Both the position numbers and the translations under genes were made by a program. Below the pieces are notes generated by a model. It saw only the letters and a list, made by a program, of their open reading frames with translations, ran no database searches and was not told the origin of the DNA. A stretch of DNA of 64,000 nt from Paenibacillus mendelii (lineage in GTDB: Bacteria > Bacillota > Bacilli > Paenibacillales > Paenibacillaceae). Positions 1 through 8,014 of this stretch are shown here, piece by piece (the first letter of the stretch is position 1; each line of letters starts with the position of its first letter). The stretch lies in contig NZ_JANHOF010000007.1 of assembly GCF_024498075.1 (NCBI RefSeq), positions 124,001 to 188,000 of the forward strand. Direction: 5' to 3'.

Positions 1-233
1 ACGTAGATGAGTCTAAAGCAGTATACTTTGAATTGGAGCCAGGTGAATGCTCCCTTCACGATTCCAGGATTATTCACGGTGCAAAGGCTAACACTAGCCC
101 ATATCGCCGATGCGGGTACACGATGAGGTATTTTTCGACGGAAGCGAAGGTTGACCTGGAGAAAAATCCGAACCATAAGGTGTGGTTGGCCAGAGGTAAA
201 GATATTGCAGGCAATCCTTTCGTCAATGTTTAA
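1..233 (+). CDS. Phytanoyl-CoA dioxygenase (PhyH) family protein, C-terminal part
   Basis: The reading frame is open from the left edge (first full codon at base 3) to TAA at 231, so only about 76 C-terminal residues are present. The segment carries the distal end of the double-stranded beta-helix of PhyH-type Fe(II)/2-oxoglutarate dioxygenases: LHDSRIIHGAKAN supplies the distal iron-binding His (in IHG), and the following RRCGYTMRYF carries an Arg expected to bind the 2-oxoglutarate carboxylate. The substrate cannot be told. PhyH-like genes often lie beside AraC regulators and carbohydrate genes in Paenibacillus, which fits the next gene. A start at base 33 (TTG) is internal and is not used. 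Confidence 0.75.
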   Translation, partial: VDESKAVYFELEPGECSLHDSRIIHGAKANTSPYRRCGYTMRYFSTEAKVDLEKNPNHKVWLARGKDIAGNPFVNV

Positions 234-333
234 ACTGAAGAAAAGAAAACCAAGCTTTGAAAATTAAGTTTTATAAGGCATTATGAGGACTTACCAGGGG
301 CAGTAGGAATTAGAGGGGGGTAGATTCTAAAAT

Positions 334-1185
334 ATGAGACATCGTTTGCCTGAATTGTTGACGAACGATCAATATATGAATCTTTCCTCCTCTTTTCGTA
401 TTTTTAAGAACCAAATTCGAAATATCATAGATGTTCACTGCCACGAATTTTACGAGCTGGCTTTCGTGACCTCCGGTTCGGGGGTGCAAAAGATTAATGG
501 TGTTGAGTCGCCGATCGTAAAAGGGAGCATTTTCTTATTAACGCCAGCTGATTTTCACGAAATCGTTCCGGATAAGAATGCGGGAATCCAGTTATATAAT
601 CTGATATTCACTTCGGAGATGCTTCATCAGCAGTTGATGGAATTGTTATTTAGCGTACGACATATTTATACCCACCATTTTGAAGATGAGGAATATGAGC
701 GAATGCTGTGGGAATGGGAACGGATATGGGATGAGGCGCAGATATCGCGGGTCGGATCGCAATTAATTGTACGCGGTGCTATCGAAAGGGTGCTCATTGA
801 TTTATTTCGTCAGTGCAGTATTCTGCAATCGGACTTTGAGAACCGCACTGCCAGAAATACAACTGATGCGATTATTCGCAGCTCCACCATCTTCATTCAG
901 CATCGGTTTCGCGAATCAATATCTTTGGAGCAAGTAGCTAAGCATTATAATTTGTCTCCGAATTATTTCAGTGGATGCTTTAAGCAAGTATTAGGAGTTT
1001 CTTTTCAGACTTATGTTGTCAATACGCGACTTGAATTTGCCAAATCGCTGATAAGGGTTTCAAATCTAAGTGTTACTGAAGTTTGCCTATCTTCGGGATT
1101 TAACACGCTAGCACATTTTGAACGTATGTTTAAGAAAAAATTCGGGGTCACGCCAAAAGAATATCGGGCAACACATTCAAGCTAA
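334..1185 (+). CDS. AraC family transcriptional regulator
   Basis: 283 aa. Residues about 25-110 form a cupin-like sensor domain (HCHEFYELAFVTSGSG is the usual His-rich strand that begins the fold); residues about 185-280 are two AraC-type helix-turn-helix motifs ending in GVTPKEYR. The GAGGGGGG ribosome binding site about 10 bases before ATG supports this start. It follows the PhyH gene by 100 bases in the same direction and is closed by its own terminator, so it probably regulates the upstream oxygenase operon rather than the kinase genes downstream. The effector is unknown, but a sugar or sugar derivative is usual for this architecture. Confidence 0.85.
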   Translation: MRHRLPELLTNDQYMNLSSSFRIFKNQIRNIIDVHCHEFYELAFVTSGSGVQKINGVESPIVKGSIFLLTPADFHEIVPDKNAGIQLYNLIFTSEMLHQQLMELLFSVRHIYTHHFEDEEYERMLWEWERIWDEAQISRVGSQLIVRGAIERVLIDLFRQCSILQSDFENRTARNTTDAIIRSSTIFIQHRFRESISLEQVAKHYNLSPNYFSGCFKQVLGVSFQTYVVNTRLEFAKSLIRVSNLSVTEVCLSSGFNTLAHFERMFKKKFGVTPKEYRATHSS

Positions 1186-1268
1186 TGCATCGATTAAATG
1201 TGGAACAAACAGATAGCAAATTGGGTAGAGAGCTCTAGTGTATTTTAACAAAATAAAGCAATGGAATG

Positions 1269-1295
1269 AGGAAACCAGAAATGGTTTTCTTTTTT
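1269..1295 (+). terminator. Rho-independent terminator after the AraC gene
   Basis: Nine-base stem AGGAAACCA / TGGTTTTCT (one G-T pair) with a GAAA tetraloop, followed directly by a T run. It separates the AraC gene from the sensor kinase operon. Confidence 0.75.
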
Positions 1296-1371
1296 AAGTA
1301 TTTATGCATTGTTGTATACGAAGGTAAGAATGCATGGTAGAACCGAAAGTGTATAAGGGAGGGGTGCCATT

Positions 1372-3126
1372 TTGAAATTTTTTCGGTTTCTGCGTTTGAA
1401 AAACTATAAAATCGAACATAAGCTATTATTGACATATCCATTTCTAATCATTTTTTCAATTTTTTTGGTTAGTGTTTCTTCCATATATATTAGCAGGAAT
1501 CAAATGTTAGAAAGAACCTTGTCGTATGCGCAAACCATCAATCGTCATACCAGCGATACCATTGACGTTCAATTAAAGCGATTGGATCAAGATACAATTC
1601 AATTTTTTCATAATAGAGAAGTGGTGCGATTTCTGTCCGGAAAGGATAGTGAATACAATCGATTAAGAGCAATAATGGATACGTTAACCGGTTTTCTGAT
1701 TTCTCATTCCGATGTGGAGTCCGTTTTCTTGATCAAACGTAACGGGCAGCAGATTAATTCTTCGAACATAATATTAGCAAATAAAGATAAAGTGGAATTT
1801 GTTTCGGAAGCCGCAACGGGGAATGGAAAAAGCGTTTGGCTGAAAACACGCGTAAGCGCTCAGGGCAACCGAGTCATCCCTCTTGTTAGACAAATTAATG
1901 ATCTGACAACGATAGAACCCTTAGGAACACTAGTCCTTTTTATTAAAGAAAACAAGATCAATCGCCTCATGGAAGGACAGGATTTAAAAATAGATGGCGA
2001 GTTGGTTGTCCTTGATCCCAAAGGTTATATCATATCGAGTCGAAATTCCCATGATATAGGCCATCCTTATAGATCTGACATATTTGAACAATTAAAGCTG
2101 CCGACCGGGCAATTTTTTTCGAAAGAAACAGAAAAACATTTTTACCACTACCTCCAGTCGGATTTAACGAGTTGGATTTATCTTTATCGATTCCCGGAAA
2201 GCGAACTGCTGTCAGGTACACATATTGTCCGGAACTGGGTGTTGATTTGCTCCTTGATCTTCACTTTGTTAGCTATTCTTTTGGCCCGGGTAATTGCATC
2301 TAATCTTTCAAAACCTATCATACAAATCGTTAAAGAAATGAGGAATATTGAATCCAACGAATTAAATGTCAATCTAGATTATGCCGGAAATGATGAATTG
2401 GCTGTGCTTGCATCCTCATTCAACAATATGCTCAGCCGTTTGCGCACCTCCATTGAAAATCAGGCTCAGCTCCAGACGATGGGACATGAACTTGAAATGC
2501 GGGCTCTACAAGCCGAGATCAATCCGCATTTTCTCTATAACACATTGGAAGCAATCAATTGGATGGGCAGAATGAACCGCATTCCGGAAATATGCGACAT
2601 GACCTCGATGCTAGCGGATATCATGCGTTACAGCATAGACACGCAAAGAGAAATGGTTACCTTAGGCGATGAAATCATTCATGTGCATAAATACTTGGGG
2701 ATTCAAAAAATTCGTTTTGGGGACAAGCTAAATGTTTTTATAGATATTCCCGAGCATCTTCTCGGGTTGACTATTCCGCGGCTATCGTTACAGCCCCTCG
2801 TCGAGAACAGCATTATCCACGGTTTTCGTGACAAGGTTGGGGAAGGCAAAATTCGGGTGATCTGTGAGGAACGGGACAATAAAGTATTCATAAAAATTGA
2901 AGACAATGGTTGCGGTATGAAAGAAGAAACGATTACTTCCGTATTCAATGGGGAAGATCTCGGTCCCAAGAAAAGTATTGGAGTAATGAACGTTCATAAG
3001 AGATTGAAATTATTTTTTGGTGAAATTTACGGTCTTGAAATATACAGTGTTCTTGAAAAAGGAACCCGCATTACAGTCAAACTTCCAGGGAGGTTGGAAG
3101 CAAATGTACAAAGTACTCATCGTTGA
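1372..3126 (+). CDS. YesM-type sensor histidine kinase
   Basis: 584 aa, TTG start with a good ribosome binding site (AAGGGAGGGG) 8 bases upstream. Order of parts: transmembrane helix at about 20-43, an extracellular sensor domain to about 285, second helix about 288-312, HAMP linker, then a His_kinase domain with the phosphoacceptor His386 in EINPHFLYNTLE, and an HATPase with N box PLVENSIIHGF and G box DNGCGMK. This is the layout of YesM/LytS-class kinases that sense extracellular oligosaccharides. It overlaps the response regulator by 23 bases, so the two are translationally linked, and it precedes a sugar ABC importer that it probably induces. Confidence 0.9.
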   Translation: MKFFRFLRLKNYKIEHKLLLTYPFLIIFSIFLVSVSSIYISRNQMLERTLSYAQTINRHTSDTIDVQLKRLDQDTIQFFHNREVVRFLSGKDSEYNRLRAIMDTLTGFLISHSDVESVFLIKRNGQQINSSNIILANKDKVEFVSEAATGNGKSVWLKTRVSAQGNRVIPLVRQINDLTTIEPLGTLVLFIKENKINRLMEGQDLKIDGELVVLDPKGYIISSRNSHDIGHPYRSDIFEQLKLPTGQFFSKETEKHFYHYLQSDLTSWIYLYRFPESELLSGTHIVRNWVLICSLIFTLLAILLARVIASNLSKPIIQIVKEMRNIESNELNVNLDYAGNDELAVLASSFNNMLSRLRTSIENQAQLQTMGHELEMRALQAEINPHFLYNTLEAINWMGRMNRIPEICDMTSMLADIMRYSIDTQREMVTLGDEIIHVHKYLGIQKIRFGDKLNVFIDIPEHLLGLTIPRLSLQPLVENSIIHGFRDKVGEGKIRVICEERDNKVFIKIEDNGCGMKEETITSVFNGEDLGPKKSIGVMNVHKRLKLFFGEIYGLEIYSVLEKGTRITVKLPGRLEANVQSTHR

Positions 3127-4738
3127 TGATGAAAACGTTATTCGCGAAGGGATCCGCACCTCCATTGATTGGAATAGCTTGGGGTGTGCGGTTATAAATG
3201 AGGCGTCTCATGGAGCCGAGGCTATAGAAATGATACAAAAGGACTGTCCGGATATCGTGATCACCGACATTCGCATGCCGGGTATAGGTGGGCTTGAATT
3301 GATGGAGAAAGTAGCGGCGAGTTATCCGCATACACGGGTCATATTGCTTAGCGGTTATAGCGATTTTGAATACGTTCGCCGCGCGGTTCAGCTTGGGGCC
3401 TTTGATTATTTATTAAAACCGACATCATACCGGGAACTCCATCAAATTCTGGAAAAAGCAATACTCGATTTTGAGGCCGAGAGAGAAAGAGACTTGCAAA
3501 TTGAAGTTTTTCGGAATGAATTGAAACAAAACCTGTACTTCTACAGGCAAGCCTACCTTCAGAAGCTAATCTTATCTCCGGTGGCATTTGAGCGGACGGA
3601 ATTGACAGAAACACTCCATATTTATGAGATGAAGGATCAAACCTTCCGCTTGTTGTTGATCAAGGCCGAAATTATAGATACGAACAGGCTATCTCAAAAA
3701 ACGAAGGAGCACCAACTGAGTCGATTAACCACGGAACATCGGCTGCGTTTGTACTTTCAAGAGTATAAAGGTACGATTTATGTTCCTTTGGAACATGATA
3801 ATTACGCAATCATCTATAATGGCCACGACATACATGAATTTGATCAGTTCATGCAGAGATGTGAGATGATCCTAGAGCATGTAACCCGTCTTCAACCGAG
3901 ACTAAGTGTATCCATTGGAGTATCTTCCATACATTCGTCATATGTCGAATTGAACAAAGCTTATTTGGAGGCGTATGAATCTCTCCAGCATATCTTTTAT
4001 CTTGGAACGAATTCCATTATTTTTTATGATGACTTGCCCACTGATGTCCCGAATTCCCCATCTCTTCGGCTTTCATCTTTACATCTTTCGAATTATGCGG
4101 ATATTTCGGAATCGATGTTAAGAACCTTAAAGATCGGAAATCAGGAAGATGCTAAAGATCAAGTAAATAAGCTTTTCCAAATCTTTGAAAGTTATAAAGA
4201 AAAATTACCGGACGCAAAGAATATATGCATAGAGTTGATAGCGCAAATCGTGAGCTTGATCTCTACCTCGCGCTTCATCATTTCCGATGAATATTACAAT
4301 ATATTCGAAGACATGATTAACGCCCATTCATTCGAGCAATTGCATGAACTGTTGCAGGGCTATGTTTCCAGGGTTGCGGGTGATATATACAAACAAACCC
4401 GAACGGGGCACAAAAAAATTGTGGATCAAGTACTAGCACTCATCTCGGAACACTATCGGGAAAGTATCTCCTTGCTATGGATTTCGGAGAGCGTTCACCT
4501 GAACAGCAGCTACTTAAGTAGATTAATTAAAGCGGAATGTAATCAAACGTTTACGGATTTGCTGACAAGATACCGTCTCGAAAAAGCAAAGCAGCTGCTT
4601 AGGGATCCACATTGTAAAGTATATGAGGTAGCGGAGTTGGTCGGATTTACGGATCCGCACTATTTCGCAACAAGATTCAAGAAATATGCAGGATTGACCC
4701 CCTCCGAGTACAGGGATAACTTCGATGATCTATTCTAG
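3104..4738 (+). CDS. YesN-type response regulator with AraC output domain
   Basis: 544 aa from the ATG at 3104, chosen because it begins the receiver domain (MYKVLIVDDEN) and has GGGAGG 13 bases upstream; the frame is open further upstream but adds no domain. The REC domain carries the acidic pair D8/D9 and phosphoacceptor D55 in VITDIRMPG. The middle about 130-430 is the variable linker of YesN-type regulators, and about 440-540 is an AraC-type double helix-turn-helix ending in GLTPSEYR. It overlaps the kinase gene by 23 bases. Expected to activate the solute-binding protein and permease genes that follow. Confidence 0.9.
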   Translation: MYKVLIVDDENVIREGIRTSIDWNSLGCAVINEASHGAEAIEMIQKDCPDIVITDIRMPGIGGLELMEKVAASYPHTRVILLSGYSDFEYVRRAVQLGAFDYLLKPTSYRELHQILEKAILDFEAERERDLQIEVFRNELKQNLYFYRQAYLQKLILSPVAFERTELTETLHIYEMKDQTFRLLLIKAEIIDTNRLSQKTKEHQLSRLTTEHRLRLYFQEYKGTIYVPLEHDNYAIIYNGHDIHEFDQFMQRCEMILEHVTRLQPRLSVSIGVSSIHSSYVELNKAYLEAYESLQHIFYLGTNSIIFYDDLPTDVPNSPSLRLSSLHLSNYADISESMLRTLKIGNQEDAKDQVNKLFQIFESYKEKLPDAKNICIELIAQIVSLISTSRFIISDEYYNIFEDMINAHSFEQLHELLQGYVSRVAGDIYKQTRTGHKKIVDQVLALISEHYRESISLLWISESVHLNSSYLSRLIKAECNQTFTDLLTRYRLEKAKQLLRDPHCKVYEVAELVGFTDPHYFATRFKKYAGLTPSEYRDNFDDLF

Positions 4739-4848
4739 TCATCATTTCAAACGAAAAGTCATCTTTGGCCCCTTATCCCTGAACTCGTATTCCTTCATAC
4801 TAAACGTAAGATATCACGTTCCAACATCATGACTAGGGGGAAAGAACA

Positions 4849-6183
4849 TTGAAACATATTGTAAGGGCTTTAAAAGTGAGTTTCGTATTGATGTTAGTGA
4901 TGAGCTTGGTTATTGCGTGTTCCTCAAATTCTCAATCAGGAAATACCGACGGGGCCTCATCCGATACAGGGAATCAAGGAGGTAAGGCCGAAAAAGTCAC
5001 GCTGCGTGTAATGCTGGCGAAGGATCCAACTAAGGATTTGTATTTTGATTGGATGTCGGAAAATATGAAACTGTTCAAAGAAAAAAATCCTCATATTGAA
5101 TTTGATGTGACGGCAAATGCCTCCGGCGATCAGTATTTGACGGTGGTGACGACGGAGATGGCGGCCAATAACGTGCCGGACATCGTCCAAGGCTGGACAC
5201 TGGAAAGGATGCGGCCCTTTGTGGAATCAGGCCGACTACTTGATTTACGTGAAGCCATTGAGAGTGACCCGGAATGGAAAGGCTTTCTTCAAGAAGAGCC
5301 TTTGAAAGCAACAACCTTTGATGGAGGTATCTATGGGATCCCCTCCACTTTAGATTCGGAAATTATTTATTATAACAAAGACGTATTTGAGAAATATAAC
5401 TTGCAAGAGCCGCAAACATATGAAGACTTTTTGAATATCGTTAAGACCTTGAAAGAGAACGGGATTATTCCGATGACAGTTCCCAACAAGGACTCATGGA
5501 CCGGCACAATCCCTTATATGATGATTGCCGAGCGTATCGGTGGTTTGGAAGCGTATCAAAACATTGTTATGGATCATAAAGAACCTTGGACAAGCGAGCC
5601 GCTCATCCAAGCCGCAAACACTTTGCAGGAATTAGTGGAATTAGGCGCATTTGAGAAGGATGTTAACAGCGTTCATACTTCGGAAAGTGAGGCCAAATTG
5701 GCAGAGGGTAAAGCAGGTATGTTTGCAATGGGTACATGGAGGATCCCCAGCCTATATGAAAATTTAGGCGATAAACTGGGCATCTTTAATTTCCCTGACA
5801 TAGCAGGCGGAAAAGGAAGCAAAGATCATTACCTCATTATTCCGAACGTCTCCCTGTCGATTGCCAAAGAAACCAAACATAAGGAAGAAGCGATTGCTTT
5901 CCTAAAGTTTGCTTTCTCGCAAGAGCGTCAAGAGGCTCTGGCCAAATTAGGATTCCTGACAACAACTAAGGTGAAAACGAATAAGGAAGAGGTTAACCCT
6001 ATAGCCGTGGAATTACAAGAGTCATTGGCCAATTCAACCGGATCTATGTATCCGTGGGATGTTCCTCTGGGTGCTTTCATGGGAGCGGAATTGAACAATG
6101 CCACTCAAATCTTATATATGGGAAAAGACCCGAAGGAAGTTTTCGGAGACTTGCAGAAAAAGCAGGATAACCAAAAGAAGTGA
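4849..6183 (+). CDS. Sugar ABC transporter solute-binding lipoprotein (family 1)
   Basis: 444 aa, TTG start behind GGGGGAAAG. A signal peptide ends in the lipobox VIAC with Cys24, so the mature protein is anchored to the outer face of the membrane. The mature part has the extracellular solute-binding family 1 pattern (EKVTLRVMLAKDPT start, VPDIVQGW, YGIPSTLDSEIIYYNKDVFEKYNL, GMFAMGTW). Followed by two permeases, it forms the receptor of an oligosaccharide importer. The nearby beta-mannosidase suggests a mannose-containing oligosaccharide, which is inference. No ATPase gene lies in the cluster; such systems commonly borrow an MsmX-type ATPase. Confidence 0.9.
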   Translation: MKHIVRALKVSFVLMLVMSLVIACSSNSQSGNTDGASSDTGNQGGKAEKVTLRVMLAKDPTKDLYFDWMSENMKLFKEKNPHIEFDVTANASGDQYLTVVTTEMAANNVPDIVQGWTLERMRPFVESGRLLDLREAIESDPEWKGFLQEEPLKATTFDGGIYGIPSTLDSEIIYYNKDVFEKYNLQEPQTYEDFLNIVKTLKENGIIPMTVPNKDSWTGTIPYMMIAERIGGLEAYQNIVMDHKEPWTSEPLIQAANTLQELVELGAFEKDVNSVHTSESEAKLAEGKAGMFAMGTWRIPSLYENLGDKLGIFNFPDIAGGKGSKDHYLIIPNVSLSIAKETKHKEEAIAFLKFAFSQERQEALAKLGFLTTTKVKTNKEEVNPIAVELQESLANSTGSMYPWDVPLGAFMGAELNNATQILYMGKDPKEVFGDLQKKQDNQKK

Positions 6184-6253
6184 CGGCTAAATAAGATGAG
6201 GGGGGATCGAATTCATGATCCCCTTTCTTGATTTAACAAAGGAGTGTAAATTC

Positions 6254-7150
6254 ATGGACAGGATGCTTCGCAACAAGTGGATGATCGCACTTTTCGTGCT
6301 ACCCGCTTTGTTGCTATATACTTTTTTTCTTCCGCTGCCTATCGTCAATTCCATTTATTATAGTTTTTTCGATTGGAATGTCGTTGGAGCCAAAGTGTTC
6401 ATCGCTTTTGACAATTACCGAGAATTATTTATGCAGGATGATATTTTCATACTCGCACTAAAGAATACATTGATATTTACGTTGGAGAGCGTATTGCTTC
6501 AGCTGCCTATCGCGCTGATCCTTGCAATCCTATTGTCAAGTAAACTTCGTGGAGTGATGTTTTTCCGCAATGTGTACTTTACTCCGGTGATCATCTCGGG
6601 AACTGCCGTTGGATTGCTTTGGCAGTTTATTTATCACTCTGACATCGGATTATTGAATACAGCGGCCCGGGCAATTGGATTTGCAGGATTCGATAAAGCA
6701 TGGTTATCCGATTCGGAATTTGCCATTCATGCCGTCGTCATCTCTGTGGCATGGCAGTTTTTCGGCTATCATATGGTTATTTTTTTGGCGGGCATGTCCA
6801 CCATACATTCGGAAGTTCTTGAATCGGCTCGTATTGATGGAGCCAGCGAATGGAAGGTGATTTGGTATATTATTCTTCCCTTGATGAAGCCCTTTATCGC
6901 GATTAGCCTGATACTCATCACAACAAGCTCGGTGAAAGCGTTTGATAATGTTATTGCACTGACGGGAGGAGGGCCGGCGCGTTCTTCGACTGTTCTGGCC
7001 TTGCACATGTACAGTACGGCATTTCAACAAATGAGGTACGGCTTCGGCAGCGCGGTATCCGTATTCCTTCTCGGTTTGAATATGTTCTTCACTCTGCTTA
7101 TTTCTCTTATGTTCAGACAGGGTAGAGAGAGTAGGGGGGCTGAAAAATGA
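6254..7150 (+). CDS. Sugar ABC transporter permease (MalF/UgpA type)
   Basis: 298 aa from ATG 6254, preferred because AAAGGAG lies 9 bases upstream and the protein then starts MDRMLRNKW before the first membrane helix; an in-frame ATG at 6215 with a GAGGGGGG site is the alternative (311 aa). Six hydrophobic segments are visible and the cytoplasmic EAA loop is present (ESARIDGASEWKVIWYIILPLMKP region), which docks the ATPase. It overlaps the next permease gene by four bases (ATGA), so the pair is co-translated. Confidence 0.9.
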   Translation: MDRMLRNKWMIALFVLPALLLYTFFLPLPIVNSIYYSFFDWNVVGAKVFIAFDNYRELFMQDDIFILALKNTLIFTLESVLLQLPIALILAILLSSKLRGVMFFRNVYFTPVIISGTAVGLLWQFIYHSDIGLLNTAARAIGFAGFDKAWLSDSEFAIHAVVISVAWQFFGYHMVIFLAGMSTIHSEVLESARIDGASEWKVIWYIILPLMKPFIAISLILITTSSVKAFDNVIALTGGGPARSSTVLALHMYSTAFQQMRYGFGSAVSVFLLGLNMFFTLLISLMFRQGRESRGAEK

Positions 7151-7977
7151 GTTTAAATCAATTCGTGAAACGTACATTTCTCTATGGGTTTTTATTCTTG
7201 ATTGCCATCGTCGTTCTTTATCCGCTTGCATGGGTTTATATGAGTGCGATTAAAACACAGGACGATTTCTTTCTTCATCCCTGGGGGATTCCGCGATCTT
7301 TCCATCTTGAAGGGTTTAAGAAGGTAATTACAGAGCACCACTTGCATTTAAATATATTGAATAGTACTGTGATCTCCATTCTAACTGTAGGGATCGTTAT
7401 GTTATTGTCGACAACCGCGGCATTTGGGCTTACCCGTCTGAAATGGCAAGGAAGCAAGCTTGTTCTCGCTTTCTTCTTGCTTGGTCTGTTGATTCCGGTA
7501 CATTCCACTTTGATACCTATATATATTAGTTTGCAAGGATTAAGGGAATATCTTGACCCTCGTTTAGTTATTGTGCTTCCTTATGTCGTATTTGGATTGC
7601 CGACGGCGATCATGATTCTTTCCGGATATTTCTCAACACTTCCACGGGAGCTGGAAGAATCGGCGGTTTTGGACGGAAGTTCAATACCCGGGGTTTTTGC
7701 ACGGATCATAATACCGATTTCTGCCCCGGCAATGTCAACAGTGGCCATTTTCACTTTTATGGGTACCTGGAATGAGCTGTTGTTTTCACTTGTGTTTCTA
7801 ATAAAATCTGAATATCAAACCGTTCCCGTCGCGATTTTGCAATTTATGGGGCTTTCCACGGACTGGCCTAAAGTGCTTGCCAGCATTGCGCTCACCATTG
7901 CGCCAAGCCTTCTGGTTTATATGTTCTTGCAGAATAAAATTATCCAAGGCGTTACAGCAGGATCTGTAAAGGGTTAG
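7147..7977 (+). CDS. Sugar ABC transporter permease (MalG/UgpE type)
   Basis: 276 aa, starting in an ATGA overlap with the upstream permease. It shows the N-terminal helix followed by the periplasm-facing loop typical of MalG proteins, and an EAA loop ELEESAVLDGSS with the conserved Gly. It completes the importer of the lipoprotein at 4849. The next gene begins 37 bases later, consistent with one transcript running into the mannosidase. Confidence 0.9.
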   Translation: MSLNQFVKRTFLYGFLFLIAIVVLYPLAWVYMSAIKTQDDFFLHPWGIPRSFHLEGFKKVITEHHLHLNILNSTVISILTVGIVMLLSTTAAFGLTRLKWQGSKLVLAFFLLGLLIPVHSTLIPIYISLQGLREYLDPRLVIVLPYVVFGLPTAIMILSGYFSTLPRELEESAVLDGSSIPGVFARIIIPISAPAMSTVAIFTFMGTWNELLFSLVFLIKSEYQTVPVAILQFMGLSTDWPKVLASIALTIAPSLLVYMFLQNKIIQGVTAGSVKG

Positions 7978-8014
7978 TCCTGAATGCCAAAACAGATTAA
8001 TGGAGGCTTGTTTA